A stretch of DNA of 26,236 nucleotides from Clostridia bacterium (GCA_900752095.1 CAADUD010000182.1:1-26236), one strand, 5' to 3'; positions 1-10,100 are shown, counted from the first letter of the stretch. Made by a program: numbers and translations. The notes: a model not told the origin generated them from the sequence alone.

Positions 1-1
1 A

Positions 2-109
2 AGAATTGATGAAGTAAACAGGTTATTATATAAAGTTGTAAATGATCAATTAGTGGGTATATCTTTTAATACTTCCTCTTTTTTTCCTACCCATGTATTT
101 AAACTATAA
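2..109 (+). CDS. Possible 3' end of a plus-strand gene entering from the left edge
   Basis: An open frame runs from the first bases of the window to a TAA at 107-109. It gives 35 residues beginning RIDEVNRLLYKVVNDQLVG. The first half reads like ordinary protein. The second half is simply the antisense of the minus-strand gene ending at 46, so the two would overlap convergently by about 60 bp. No family is recognised and the gene body lies outside the window. It could equally be a chance open frame. Confidence 0.25.
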   Translation, partial: RIDEVNRLLYKVVNDQLVGISFNTSSFFPTHVFKL

Positions 110-426
110 ATGAGTTTTCCATCTACTATTTGAACATCAGTAAGTATAGGCACAAATGATTCCATTTCCGATTTTTTAAGAGATTCATAATTAGTTTTCA
201 TTTCTTTTTCACTATAGCCTTCTCGACATATTTTAGTGGATAAACAAATATTTTTATTTAAATCAAAAGTAAATAAAAATCTTACTGTTTTCATTTTTTC
301 TGGCTCTTCTGAATAAGCATCTTTGAAAGTATCTGTTATTAAAAGATGTGAAACTTTTGGTTTTTCAATAGGCTCTACTTCATCATAAATATGTAACCAC
401 ATTTTCATTGTTTCTGCTATATCCAC
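46..426 (-). CDS. Small protein of unknown function, start uncertain (possibly 5'-truncated)
   Basis: No family is recognised. From the GTG at 424-426 the product would be 126 residues, soluble and charged, with no membrane segment and no cysteine pair suggesting a metal site. That GTG has no clear Shine-Dalgarno. The same frame stays open about 33 codons further upstream, to a TAA near 523-525. The extra residues look protein-like (for example YKVLDDNGKVDIAETMK) but contain no ATG, GTG or TTG. The gene may therefore have lost its natural 5' end, which would lie where the gdpP terminator (530-558) now stands. It is on the same strand as gdpP, downstream of that strong terminator, with no promoter obvious in the short gap. 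It could be a small functional protein starting at GTG, or the tail of a decayed gene. Confidence 0.5.
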   Translation of the reverse strand: MDIAETMKMWLHIYDEVEPIEKPKVSHLLITDTFKDAYSEEPEKMKTVRFLFTFDLNKNICLSTKICREGYSEKEMKTNYESLKKSEMESFVPILTDVQIVDGKLIYSLNTWVGKKEEVLKDIPTN

Positions 427-529
427 TTTTCCATTGTCATCTAATACTTTATATTCACATATATTATAGAATAAGAGTGTTAATTTTGATATTTCGTTAC
501 AAATTTTACCAATTTTTTTATTTTATACT

Positions 530-558
530 AAAAAAGACTGTAAAATACAGTCTTTTTT
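530..558 (-). terminator. Intrinsic terminator after gdpP (bidirectional)
   Basis: A perfect 13-bp stem, AAAAAAGACTGTA with TACAGTCTTTTTT, closes a 3-nt loop. The U-run follows on the minus strand and the A-run makes it equally usable on plus. It begins 8 bp after the gdpP stop codon. Confidence 0.9.
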
Positions 559-566
559 ATATTTTT

Positions 567-2567
567 CTAGCTTGAAATTTCGCTAAAATATTCGTTTATT
601 CGGTTTACTAACTCTTGTTTTACTTCTTCTATGGTCATTCCTTCTACTTGGGCACCTGCTAAGGTGATGTGTCCTCCACCACCTAATTTTTCTAATATAA
701 CTTGCACATTAATGTCTCCAATAGAACGTCCACTAATACAAACCTTATCTCCTAATTTTCCAATAACAAAAGAAGCTGTTATATCACTAATTGTTAATAA
801 CTCATCTGCTGCTTTTGCACAAACTAGGTTAGCATCTTTGTCATTTTCCGTATAGGTAGAAATTCCTATCGTATCATTTACAATTTCCGCATTTTCTACT
901 ATTTTAGAGATTTTGTTATAGGTTTTTAAATCGCTTTGGAACCATTTTTTTACTTTTATAATATCTACACCACATTTTCTTAAATATGCTGCTGCTTCAA
1001 AAGTTCTAACACCTGTTTTAAAGGTAAAGTTTTTGGTGTCCATCATAATTCCTGCATAAAGACTTTCTGCTTCAATGCTGGTTAGTTCTACTTCTTTACT
1101 TGCATATTCTAATATTTCAGTTACTAGTTCTGAAGCCGAAGACGCATATACTTCATGGAAGGTAAGAATTGCATCTTCTATATAATCTGGACTTTTCCTA
1201 TGATGATCTATAATCACAATTTTAGAGGTTTCTTCTAATAATTCTGGTACTTCTACATAATTTTTTTTATGAGTATCTGCGATAATTAATAATGTTTCTG
1301 GAGAAATTTTAGAAAGTGCCTCTGCTTTATTAATAATAGCTTCTTCATACTCTTTTTCCTGTTTTGCTGTTTCTATAAAATTTTGTAAACTAACTCCTAC
1401 TGTATTTAGTACAATATAAGATTCTATTCCCATTATTTTTGCTAAACGATATAATCCCATGCTTGCTCCCATAGCGTCAATATCTGAGTTAGTATGTCCC
1501 ATAATCATAACATTTTTTGCTTCTTTCATAAGTTCTTCCAAAGCATGTGATACAATTCTTGCTTTTACTTTAGTTCTTTTTTCTAATTCTTGAGTTCTAC
1601 CACCAAAGAATTGGTATTTTCCATTTTCTCTAACTACAGTTTGGTCTCCACCTCTACCTAGTGCAATATCTAGCCCTGCTTGTGCTGATTTATATTTTTC
1701 GTAGTTTGATTCTCCTTCATTTGAAATTGCAATACTTAAAGTGATTTGCATTTTATTGGATAATTCCAGTTCTTTTATGGTATCTAGAATATTAAATTTA
1801 TTTTCTTCTAGTTCTTCCAAATATTTTTGTTCAAATACACATACAAAAGTGTCTCTTTCTGATTTTACTACTAAGCCTTCAAAGGTAGTTGCCCATTCAT
1901 AAATTGTTTTTTCTATTTGTGCTAAAAGTTCTGGCTTTTCTTCGTCTTTAATTCTTTGTGTTAATTCTTCGTAGTTATCTATCATAATTAGACCAATACA
2001 AATTCTAGAACCATTATATTTTTCCTGCAACTCAATATTTTTAGTTTCATCTAAAAAATAAAGAGTAAGCATATATTCTTCCTTGGATTTCGTATATTTT
2101 CCAAGTACTTCATAGATTTTATTTCCTATTTCTATTTCTTTATGAATACTTTTTTCAGGATTTTCTTCGTTGTTTTCTATTTCTAGTTTTATTTGTTTTA
2201 ATAAATCATTTAAAATATTACCCATATCTACATTAGCAAATTCTTTTGCAAATTTAGTACTTTTCCATACAATATTTCCATTAGTTTCTGCAATAATTAA
2301 AGGAAATGGGGAATTAATTAAGGTATTTTTTGCAACCTTATCTACATGAAAAGTTAAATCTTGCAAATGTTCTGATAATTCAGTTCTTCTTTTTTGATTG
2401 CTCCAATAGGTATATATTAGGATTAAAATATATACTATAATAGAAGGAATGATGTATTGTACATTAAAAATACAAATAATTCCTAACAGAATTGCTATTA
2501 AAATTAAATATACTTTTGTTCTTGAAATGAGTCCTTCAAATATTTTTTTACTATTGTTACTCGGCAT
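567..2567 (-). CDS. gdpP: Cyclic-di-AMP phosphodiesterase GdpP (DHH-DHHA1 family)
   Basis: GdpP degrades the essential second messenger c-di-AMP to pApA at the membrane, with effects on potassium balance, cell-wall stress and beta-lactam tolerance (family knowledge). The 666-residue product matches the usual length near 660. It has two N-terminal membrane helices (about residues 12-50), a PAS-like region, a degenerate GGDEF domain, then DHH and DHHA1 domains. Visible catalytic signatures are GHTNSDIDAMGAS, IADTHK and IIDHHRK for the metal site, and GGGGHITLAGAQ in DHHA1. The start is the ATG at 2565-2567, which has AAAGGAG six to seven bases ahead. An in-frame TTG six codons upstream overlaps that Shine-Dalgarno and is rejected. 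A consensus promoter lies just upstream and a terminator just downstream, so it is probably monocistronic. In many Firmicutes gdpP adjoins rplI and dnaB; here it does not. Confidence 0.95.
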   Translation of the reverse strand: MPSNNSKKIFEGLISRTKVYLILIAILLGIICIFNVQYIIPSIIVYILILIYTYWSNQKRRTELSEHLQDLTFHVDKVAKNTLINSPFPLIIAETNGNIVWKSTKFAKEFANVDMGNILNDLLKQIKLEIENNEENPEKSIHKEIEIGNKIYEVLGKYTKSKEEYMLTLYFLDETKNIELQEKYNGSRICIGLIMIDNYEELTQRIKDEEKPELLAQIEKTIYEWATTFEGLVVKSERDTFVCVFEQKYLEELEENKFNILDTIKELELSNKMQITLSIAISNEGESNYEKYKSAQAGLDIALGRGGDQTVVRENGKYQFFGGRTQELEKRTKVKARIVSHALEELMKEAKNVMIMGHTNSDIDAMGASMGLYRLAKIMGIESYIVLNTVGVSLQNFIETAKQEKEYEEAIINKAEALSKISPETLLIIADTHKKNYVEVPELLEETSKIVIIDHHRKSPDYIEDAILTFHEVYASSASELVTEILEYASKEVELTSIEAESLYAGIMMDTKNFTFKTGVRTFEAAAYLRKCGVDIIKVKKWFQSDLKTYNKISKIVENAEIVNDTIGISTYTENDKDANLVCAKAADELLTISDITASFVIGKLGDKVCISGRSIGDINVQVILEKLGGGGHITLAGAQVEGMTIEEVKQELVNRINEYFSEISS

Positions 2568-2592
2568 AAATATCTCCTTTTTCAATGTAACT

Positions 2593-2621
2593 ATTTTACA
2601 CCGTTTTGGCTATTTTGTCAA
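2593..2621 (-). promoter_or_regulatory. Sigma-A type promoter for gdpP
   Basis: On the minus strand TTGACA (2616-2621) is separated by 17 bp from TAAAAT (2593-2598). Transcription would start about 15 bp before the gdpP Shine-Dalgarno. Confidence 0.85.
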
Positions 2622-2666
2622 TTTTGCAACTAATTATTTCTAAATAGCTTAAATTTAGTAAATTTT

Positions 2667-2700
2667 AAAAGTAAATTCCGTAAAAAGAGGAATTTACTTT
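2667..2700 (-). terminator. Hairpin, likely terminator of the relBE remnant
   Basis: A 12-bp stem (AAAGTAAATTCC with GGAATTTACTTT) closes a 9-nt loop. On the minus strand it is followed by only a short U-run broken by A residues. It sits just beyond the recognisable toxin remnant and upstream of the gdpP promoter. Confidence 0.55.
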
Positions 2701-2719
2701 CATAACCAACCAGAAAATT

Positions 2720-2849
2720 ATTCTCATAGATATTTCTTCTATGACCTACTTCTAGAACCCAAATAATTACTTCTGTATCTTTTATTTCACAAAGTGTATA
2801 TTTATCTAACTTTTTTAGCTTTTTCTATAAAGATAACTTTATATTTCAA
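2720..2849 (-). pseudogene. Remnant of a RelE/ParE-superfamily toxin gene (internal deletion)
   Basis: Conceptual translation on the minus strand begins KYKVIFIEKAKK, shifts frame by one base, continues LDKYT, then jumps to CEIKDTEVIIWVLEVGHRR followed by NIY. The first part matches the amino end of RelE-type ribosome-dependent mRNA interferases (KYKV.F...A.K.LKKLDK). The second matches their last strand and the characteristic V.VGHRR.IY ending. The central stretch of roughly 50 residues normally between them is missing, and at least one frameshift is present, so no active toxin can be made. Its start would overlap the antitoxin stop codon, the normal arrangement for relBE pairs. The family call rests on recalled motif patterns only. 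Confidence 0.7.
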
Positions 2850-2939
2850 TCTAAATCAAGCTCTTTTTTTACTTCTTCTAGTGTATAATTCTTCTACTGC
2901 TTTTTTATAAGCTTCTAGGTCGTATTCATCTTCTATGTT
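2846..2939 (-). pseudogene. Remnant of a RelB/DinJ-type antitoxin gene
   Basis: The minus strand encodes NIEDEYDLEAYKKAVEELY, then after a one-base shift LEEVKKELDLD and a TGA at 2846-2848. This is the usual carboxy-terminal toxin-binding tail of RelB antitoxins (IEDEYDL..Y..A..E...T..EVKKEL). An in-frame TAA lies directly upstream at 2940-2942. The expected amino-terminal ribbon-helix-helix half cannot be read confidently in any frame between 2943 and about 3090. The pair is therefore broken in both genes. Confidence 0.65.
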
Positions 2940-3151
2940 TTACATGTGTAATTTTTCTATGGTTCAATACAATATCTTTAAACTTAGTTCTTCAAATTAG
3001 TTTATGATAAATGCTATTTTCTATTATTATGGTGGTTCTAATGTATTTTATGCTGTTTTGTACTTGTTTTTTTCTGTCATGTATAAAATATATGTAATCG
3101 TTTCATTACAAAATGTAGATTAATTTTACAATTCAAACTCCTATTTCACAC

Positions 3152-3213
3152 AAAAAGGGCTATTTGAAGTTTTATCCTAAAATATTTCTATTTTAGTAAC
3201 TTCAAATTGCCCT
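3152..3213 (-). terminator. Intrinsic terminator after rpoC
   Basis: On the minus strand an interrupted stem of more than 20 bp (AGGGCAATTTGAAGTT on one arm, AACTTCAAATAGCCCT on the other) ends in CCCTTTTTG. It begins 35 bp after the rpoC stop and presumably ends the rpoBC transcript. Confidence 0.85.
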
Positions 3214-3247
3214 ATTCATTTATTGTCCATTTTTGCTAATTAAATAA

Positions 3248-6200
3248 TTATGCATCTTTTGCTTCTTCTTCGTTTTCTTCTGTATTAATATGTGTATTCT
3301 TGTAGATTGGAAGCCCAGTTCCTGCAGGAATTAATTTACCAATAATAACATTTTCTTTTAGTCCAATTAATTCATCTACTCTACCTTTTACTGCTGCTTC
3401 TGTTAATACTCTTGTGGTTTCTTGGAAAGATGCTGCAGATAAGAAACTATCTGTGGCAAGAGATGCTTTAGTGATTCCTAAAAGTACACGTTTTCCAGTT
3501 GCAGGACGCTTTCCTTCTGCTATTACCTGTTCATTTTTGTCTTCGAATTCATGAATGTCTACTAAAGATCCTGCAAACATATCTGTATCTCCATTGTCTT
3601 CAATTCTTACCTTTTTAAGCATTTGTCTTCCTATTACTTCAATGTGTTTATCATTGATATCAACACCTTGGTTACGGTAAACTTTTTGAACTTCTTGAAT
3701 TAAATAATCATAAACTCCATCTGGTCCTTTAATTGCTAAAATTTCATTTGGATTAATTGCTCCTTCAATTAAAGGGTCACCGGCTTCTACATAGTCTCCA
3801 TCTTTTACACGTAACTTAGATCTAAATGGAATTGCATAAGTTTTAGAGTTATCATCAGAAGTAACAACAATTTCTTTCTTCTTCTTGTCTTCTACTACTT
3901 TAACAACACCATCAATTTCAGTAATTACTGCTAATCCCTTTGGTTTACGAGCTTCAAATAGTTCTTCTACCCTTGGAAGACCTTGTGTAATATCTGCTAC
4001 ACCTGCAACACCACCAGAGTGAATAGTTCTCATAGTAAGCTGTGTACCAGGTTCACCAATAGATTGTGCTGCAATGATACCAACAGATTCTCCAATATTT
4101 ACTTTGTCACGTGTTGCTAAGCCCATACCATAGCATTTACGGCATACTCCATGCTTTGTGCGGCAGCCTAATACAGAACGAACTTTTACTTGTTCCATAC
4201 CAGTTGCAATAATTTTACTTGCAATTTTTTCTGTAATCATGGTATCGATATCTGCTATTACTTCTTTGGTTGTTGGGTCAATAATAGTTTCTAATGGATA
4301 TCTGCCAATTAATCTTTCATCTAATTTTTCAATAATTTGGTTTCCGTCTCTAATATCTGCTACTGTGATTCCTTCTGTTGTTCCACAATCTTCTTCACGT
4401 ACAATAATGTCTTGAGATACGTCTACTAATCTTCTTGTTAAATATCCAGAGTCTGCTGTTCTTAAAGCGGTATCCGCTAGACCTTTTCTAGCACCATGTG
4501 CTGAAATAAAGTATTCTAGTGCATCTAGACCTTCACGGAAAGAAGAAGTAATTGGAATTTCGACTGTTTTACCAGTAGTACTTGCCATAAGACCACGCAT
4601 ACCTGCAATTTGTCTTAATTGATTTAAGTTACCTCTGGCTCCAGATTGACTCATCATATATACTGGGTTTAAATCTTCAAAGTTATTTTTCATAGCTTCT
4701 GTTACATCATCTGTAGCTTTTTCCCAAATTTTAATAACAGAGTTATAACGTTCATCATTAGTAATTAAACCACGTTTATATTGCTTTAATACATTATTTA
4801 CTTGTTCATTAGCATCTTGTAGAATTTGCTTTTTGGCTTCTGGTACTTTAACATCATCTACAGATACTGTAATACCTGCTGTAGTAGAATATTTGAATCC
4901 CATTGATTTAATATAGTCCAATAATTCTGCGGTTGCACTTAATCCATTTACATTAATAGATTTTGCAATAATTTTTCCTAAATTTTTCTTAGAAACTGCA
5001 AAATTAATTTCTGGTTCAAATAAATTTTCTGGTTTGCTTCTATCTACAAAACCTAAATTTTGTGGAATGCCCTCGTTATAAATTAATCTACCTACTGTTG
5101 TTTCTACTTTTCTTGATTCTAGTTTTCCATTAATCTCTTTTTGAATTCTTACATAAATTCTACTATGTGGACTTAAATCATGGTTAGCTAAAGCAATAAC
5201 TGCTTCTTCTGGGGAAGAATAATAGTTGCCTTCTCCTGCTTCTCCAGGTACTTCCATAGTTAAGTAGTAAGCTCCTAAGATCATATCTTGTGTAGGTACT
5301 GTTACTGGTTTACCATCTTGTGGTTTTAGTAGGTTATTAACAGAAAGCATTAAATACCTTGCTTCTGCTTGTGCCTCTGGAGATAATGGTAAGTGAATAG
5401 CCATTTGGTCACCATCAAAGTCTGCGTTAAATGCAGTACATACTAATGGATGAAGTTTAATTGCCCTACCTTCTACTAAAACTGGCTCAAAAGCTTGAAT
5501 ACCAAGTCTATGTAATGTTGGTGCACGATTTAAAAGTACCGGATGGTCTTTGATAACATCTTCTAGAATATCCCATACTTCTGGTCTTAATCTTTCTACC
5601 ATTCTTTTTGCGTTTTTAATATTATGTGCAATACCACGTCCAACTAGCTCTTTCATAACAAATGGTTTAAATAATTCTACTGCCATTTCTTTTGGCACAC
5701 CACATTGGTATAATTTAAGTTCTGGTCCTACAACAATAACGGAACGTCCAGAATAGTCAACACGTTTACCAAGTAAGTTTTGACGGAAACGACCTTGTTT
5801 ACCTTTTAATAAATCTGATAAAGATTTTAAAGCTCTATTTCCGGCACCTGTAACAGGTCTTCCACGTCTTCCATTATCTATTAAAGCATCTACTGCTTCT
5901 TGCAACATTCTTTTTTCGTTACGTACAATAATTTCTGGTGCACCTAACTCTAATAACCTTTTTAAGCGATTATTTCTATTAATAACTCTACGATATAAAT
6001 CGTTTAAGTCTGATGTTGCAAATCTACCACCATCTAACTGTACCATTGGTCTTAAATCTGGCGGAATAACAGGAACCACATTCATAATCATCCATTCAGG
6101 ACGATTGCCAGATAACCTAAAAGATTCTACTGTATCTAATCTTTTTACTAATTTTGCCTTTTTTTGTTCACTTGCTTTTTCAAGTTCTTTTTTTAGTTTT

Positions 6201-6769
6201 TCTGCTAATTTTTCTACATCTATTTCTCTTAATAATTCTTCTATTGCTTCTGCTCCCATTTTAGCAGTAAAAGAACCTTTTCCATATCTTTCTTCTGCTT
6301 CATGGTATTCTTTTTCAGATAATACTTGGCATTTTAACAGACCACTAGTACCCTTGTCTGTTACAATATAAGATGCAAAATAAATTACCTTTTCCAAACT
6401 TCTTGGGGAAATATCAAGCATTAATCCAATTCTACTTGGAATTCCTTTAAAATACCAAATATGTGCAACAGGTGCTGCAAGTTCAATATGTCCCATTCTT
6501 TCACGTCTTACTTTTGCTTTTGTTACTTCAACACCACAACGATCACAAACAATTCCTTTATATCTTACTCTTTTATATTTTCCACAATGGCATTCCCAGT
6601 CTTTTGTTGGTCCAAAAATTCTTTCGCAAAATAGACCATCTTTTTCTGGTTTTAGTGTTCTATAGTTAATTGTCTCAGGCTTTTTTACTTCGCCTTTAGA
6701 CCATTCTCTAATTTTTTCATCTGATGCTAATCCGATTTTTATTTTATTAAAAATTTCTAATTCATCCAC
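3248..6769 (-). CDS. rpoC: DNA-directed RNA polymerase subunit beta'
   Basis: This is the catalytic clamp subunit of RNA polymerase. The 1173-residue product is typical of Firmicutes and complete. The amino-terminal zinc site is C60, C62, C75, C78. The absolutely conserved NADFDGDQ at 448-455 carries the three aspartates that bind the active-site magnesium. The bridge-helix and trigger-loop region runs about 745-785 (ISAHGARKGLADTALR, then GYLTRRLVDVSQD). A second zinc site is formed by C795, C869, C876 and C879. The GTG start at 6767-6769 is supported by an AGGGGG Shine-Dalgarno ten bases upstream. It follows rpoB on the same strand, but with an unusually long 366-bp gap that holds a large palindrome. 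No in-frame CGG codon was found. Confidence 0.98.
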   Translation of the reverse strand: MDELEIFNKIKIGLASDEKIREWSKGEVKKPETINYRTLKPEKDGLFCERIFGPTKDWECHCGKYKRVRYKGIVCDRCGVEVTKAKVRRERMGHIELAAPVAHIWYFKGIPSRIGLMLDISPRSLEKVIYFASYIVTDKGTSGLLKCQVLSEKEYHEAEERYGKGSFTAKMGAEAIEELLREIDVEKLAEKLKKELEKASEQKKAKLVKRLDTVESFRLSGNRPEWMIMNVVPVIPPDLRPMVQLDGGRFATSDLNDLYRRVINRNNRLKRLLELGAPEIIVRNEKRMLQEAVDALIDNGRRGRPVTGAGNRALKSLSDLLKGKQGRFRQNLLGKRVDYSGRSVIVVGPELKLYQCGVPKEMAVELFKPFVMKELVGRGIAHNIKNAKRMVERLRPEVWDILEDVIKDHPVLLNRAPTLHRLGIQAFEPVLVEGRAIKLHPLVCTAFNADFDGDQMAIHLPLSPEAQAEARYLMLSVNNLLKPQDGKPVTVPTQDMILGAYYLTMEVPGEAGEGNYYSSPEEAVIALANHDLSPHSRIYVRIQKEINGKLESRKVETTVGRLIYNEGIPQNLGFVDRSKPENLFEPEINFAVSKKNLGKIIAKSINVNGLSATAELLDYIKSMGFKYSTTAGITVSVDDVKVPEAKKQILQDANEQVNNVLKQYKRGLITNDERYNSVIKIWEKATDDVTEAMKNNFEDLNPVYMMSQSGARGNLNQLRQIAGMRGLMASTTGKTVEIPITSSFREGLDALEYFISAHGARKGLADTALRTADSGYLTRRLVDVSQDIIVREEDCGTTEGITVADIRDGNQIIEKLDERLIGRYPLETIIDPTTKEVIADIDTMITEKIASKIIATGMEQVKVRSVLGCRTKHGVCRKCYGMGLATRDKVNIGESVGIIAAQSIGEPGTQLTMRTIHSGGVAGVADITQGLPRVEELFEARKPKGLAVITEIDGVVKVVEDKKKKEIVVTSDDNSKTYAIPFRSKLRVKDGDYVEAGDPLIEGAINPNEILAIKGPDGVYDYLIQEVQKVYRNQGVDINDKHIEVIGRQMLKKVRIEDNGDTDMFAGSLVDIHEFEDKNEQVIAEGKRPATGKRVLLGITKASLATDSFLSAASFQETTRVLTEAAVKGRVDELIGLKENVIIGKLIPAGTGLPIYKNTHINTEENEEEAKDA

Positions 6770-6941
6770 TTGGATCTAGCCCCCTATTTTATTCTTCTTT
6801 TTTTGTAAGGTTACCCTCATCCTTACCTTTCGAAATTTTTCATAATCCATTTTTCTAATTTACACCGCTGTACAATTCCTTCTTGCACATTATCAAAGTA
6901 TTATGAAAGGCTATTAAATTATATTATATGATTACATGCTT

Positions 6942-7088
6942 GCAAAAATAGTATGATATTATTTTGCAAGCGAGTTAAGGTGGGGACCAACAAGCTATAG
7001 ACTGTTATAGAATTTGAGCTTACAAAAATTCTGTTACAGTCTATTGCGTAGTTGGGGCGAGCAAAAAATAATATCATACTATTTTTGC
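6942..7088. repeat. 147-bp nested palindromic element in the rpoB-rpoC spacer
   Basis: Outer arms of 24 bp are perfectly complementary (6942-6965 against 7065-7088). Inner arms match too: CCAAC 6987-6991 with GTTGG 7051-7055, and 19 bp at 6997-7015 against 7026-7044 with two mismatches. As RNA the whole spacer could fold into one long interrupted hairpin. The left outer arm can instead form a local hairpin with bases just inside it (GCTTGCAAAA with TTTTGCAAGC, 6939-6972), so two folds compete. No T-run follows in the rpoB direction, so it is not a standard terminator. It could be a miniature mobile element, an RNA processing or stability site, or a regulator of rpoC expression. Confidence 0.8.
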
Positions 7089-7135
7089 TACACCTTTCAT
7101 TTCTATTTTCTACACAATATTTAAAGAAAAAAGAA

Positions 7136-10100
7136 TTATTTATCCTCATCATCTAACAAATCTTGATCATTTAAAAGATTATCTTCTCCTAAATCTGTAT
7201 CATCTAGTAAAACTTCATCATCATCTAAATCAGCAAATAGGCTGTCTGCTTCTTCTCCTAGTTCTTCATCAACCATTTCTCCATCTTCATTTTCTTCAAT
7301 GTAACCATCTTCTAGTTCTGATTCATCTAATACGGTATCTGTATATTTTTTACTTTCTTCAATATTATTAAAATCAATGCCATCTTCGATATTTTCTTTT
7401 AATTCTAGTTCTTGATTATCTTCAGAAAGTAACCTTACATCTAAGCCTAAAGATTGAAGTTCTTTAATTAATACTTTAAATCCTTCTGGAACTCCTGGTT
7501 CTGGTACATTTTCTCCTTTAACAATTGCTTCATAGGTTTTTACTCTTCCTACAATATCATCAGATTTTACTGTTAGCATTTCTTGTAAGGTATATGCTGC
7601 ACCATATGCTTCTAGTGCCCAAACTTCCATTTCTCCGAAACGTTGTCCACCAAATTGTGCTTTACCACCTAAAGGTTGTTGTGTAACTAATGAATATGGT
7701 CCTGTAGAACGAGCATGGATTTTATCATCTACTAAATGATGTAATTTTAGCATGTACATTACTCCTACCGTAATTGGATGATCAAAAGGTTCTCCTGTTC
7801 TACCGTCATATACTACAGTTTTTCCATCCTCACGAAGTCCAGCTTCTTTTAATAGCTCATGAATTTCGTCTCCAGTTGCTCCATCAAATACTGGTGTTGC
7901 TACTTTAAAACCTAATGCTCTTGCAGCCATTCCTAAATGAACTTCTAGTACTTGACCTAAGTTCATACGAGAAGGTACACCTAATGGGTTAAGTACAATA
8001 TCTACAGGTGTCCCATCTGGCATAAATGGCATATCTTCCTCTGGTAAAATACGAGAAATAACACCCTTGTTACCATGACGTCCAGCCATTTTATCTCCAA
8101 CAGAGATTTTTCTTTTTGTTGCAATATAGCAACGAATTACTTGGTTTACTCCTGGAGCTAATTCATCTGAGTTATCTCTAGTAAAGATTTTAACGTCTAC
8201 AATTGTTCCTGCTTCTCCATGTGGAACACGAAGGGAAGTATCTCTAACCTCTCTTGCTTTTTCTCCAAAGATAGCACGAAGTAATCTTTCTTCTGCTGTT
8301 AGCTCTGTTTCTCCTTTTGGAGTAACTTTTCCAACTAAAATATCTCCTGGTCTAACTTCTGCACCAATTCTAATAATTCCATTTTCGTCTAAGTCTTTTA
8401 AGCTATCATCACCAACATTAGGAATGTCCCTTGTAATTTCTTCTGGTCCAAGTTTGGTATCACGGCATTCACAATCATATTCTTCTATATGAATAGATGT
8501 ATATACATCTTCTTTTACAAGTCTTTCACTAATTAAAACTGCATCCTCGTAGTTATAACCTTCCCATGTAGTAAATGCAATTAAAACATTTCTACCTAAT
8601 GCCATTTCTCCATTTTTGGTAGCTGGTCCATCTGCAATTAAGTCTCCTGCTTTTACTTTTTCTCCTACAGAAACGACAGGTCTTTGGTTAATACATGTTC
8701 CACCATTTGTTCTTTTGAATTTTCTTAAATGGTATGTATCTATTTCATCTTTTTTATTTCTAATTTTAATTTCGTCTGCAGTTACTTTTTCGATAATACC
8801 ATCATTTTTAGCTACTACTGTAGTTTCTGAATCTCTTGCTGCTCTATATTCCATACCTGTTCCTACAATAGGTGCTTCTGGCATTAGTAATGGTACTGCT
8901 TGACGTTGCATGTTAGATCCCATTAAAGAACGTTTTACGTCATCATGCTCTAAGAATGGAATCATAGCAGCTGCAACTGATACTAATTGTTTTGGTGATA
9001 CATCTACATAATTTACTTTTTCTCTATCTTCTACTGTAATTTCTTCTCTATGTCTTACTCTAATTCTATCATTCATAAATCTGCCATTTTCATCTGTTGG
9101 TTCAGATGCTTGTGCAATAATATATTTGTCTTCTTCATCTGCTGGCATATAATGAATTTCATCTGTTACTACTCCATCTACTACTTTTCTATATGGTGTT
9201 TCTACAAAACCATATTCGTTAATAATAGCAAAAGAAGAAAGTGCTGAAATAAGTCCAATATTTGGTCCTTCTGGCGATTCTACGGGACATAATCTACCAT
9301 AATGGGTATAGTGAATATCACGTACTTCGAAACCTGCTCTTTCACGTGACAAACCACCAGGTCCTAATGCAGAAATTCTTCTTTTATGTGTTAATTCAGA
9401 AAGTGGATTGGTTTGATCCATGAATTGTGATAATTGAGAACTTCCAAAAAATTCTCTGATAGATGACGTAATTGGTTTTGTATTAATTAAAGTTTGTGGA
9501 GTAATTACGTCTAAGTCTTGAATTGTCATTCTTTCGCGTACTACTCTTTCTAATCTTGTTAAACCAATTCTGAACTGATTTTGTAAAAGTTCCCCTACGC
9601 AACGAATACGTCTATTTCCTAAATGGTCAATATCATCTACATTTCCTAAACCGTGTTCTAAGTTTAATAAATAACTAATAGATGCAACAATATCTTCGTT
9701 CGTAATATGCTTTGGATTTAATTCCTCTATTCTTGCTTTAATAGCATCATGTAAATCTTTTTCTTCTGTGTTATCAATGATAGATTTTAAAACGATATAA
9801 TTTACCATTTCTTTAATATGTAAGTCACTTAAATCTATATTTGGTAGAACACTATGGATATTTACCATACCATTACCAATTACTCTTATAGGTTTATCAT
9901 CTACTTTAACATCTACCACATTAATTCCACTGTTTTGAATTGCAATTGCTGCCTCTTCTGAAATAGCAGTATCTTTTTCTGCTAATACTTCTCCCGTTTC
10001 TGGATCTATAATATTATTATAGGCAATTCTTCCTGTAATTCTAGTAGCTAGGCTTAATTTTTGGTTAAATTTAAATCTACCTACTTTTGCTAAATCGTAT

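Noticed and set aside
2449..2643. Plus-strand open frame over the gdpP start and promoter
   Set aside because: It lies antisense to the gdpP membrane helices and promoter and has no ribosome-binding site.
6942..7088. CRISPR array or insertion sequence at the palindromes
   Set aside because: There is a single inverted structure with no regular spacers, no transposase and no clear target-site duplication.
6919..7152. 77-codon minus-strand open frame across the rpoB end and spacer
   Set aside because: It is formed by the palindromic element and the rpoB tail in another frame, has no ribosome-binding site and no protein-like composition.
7136..7430. Acidic rpoB tail as a fused foreign domain
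   Set aside because: The tail is low-complexity D/E sequence in frame with normal codon use; variable acidic extensions of RpoB are common in Firmicutes.
9050..9247. Plus-strand open frame inside rpoB
   Set aside because: It is antisense shadow of rpoB; its composition (C, F, I, Y rich) reflects reversed codons.
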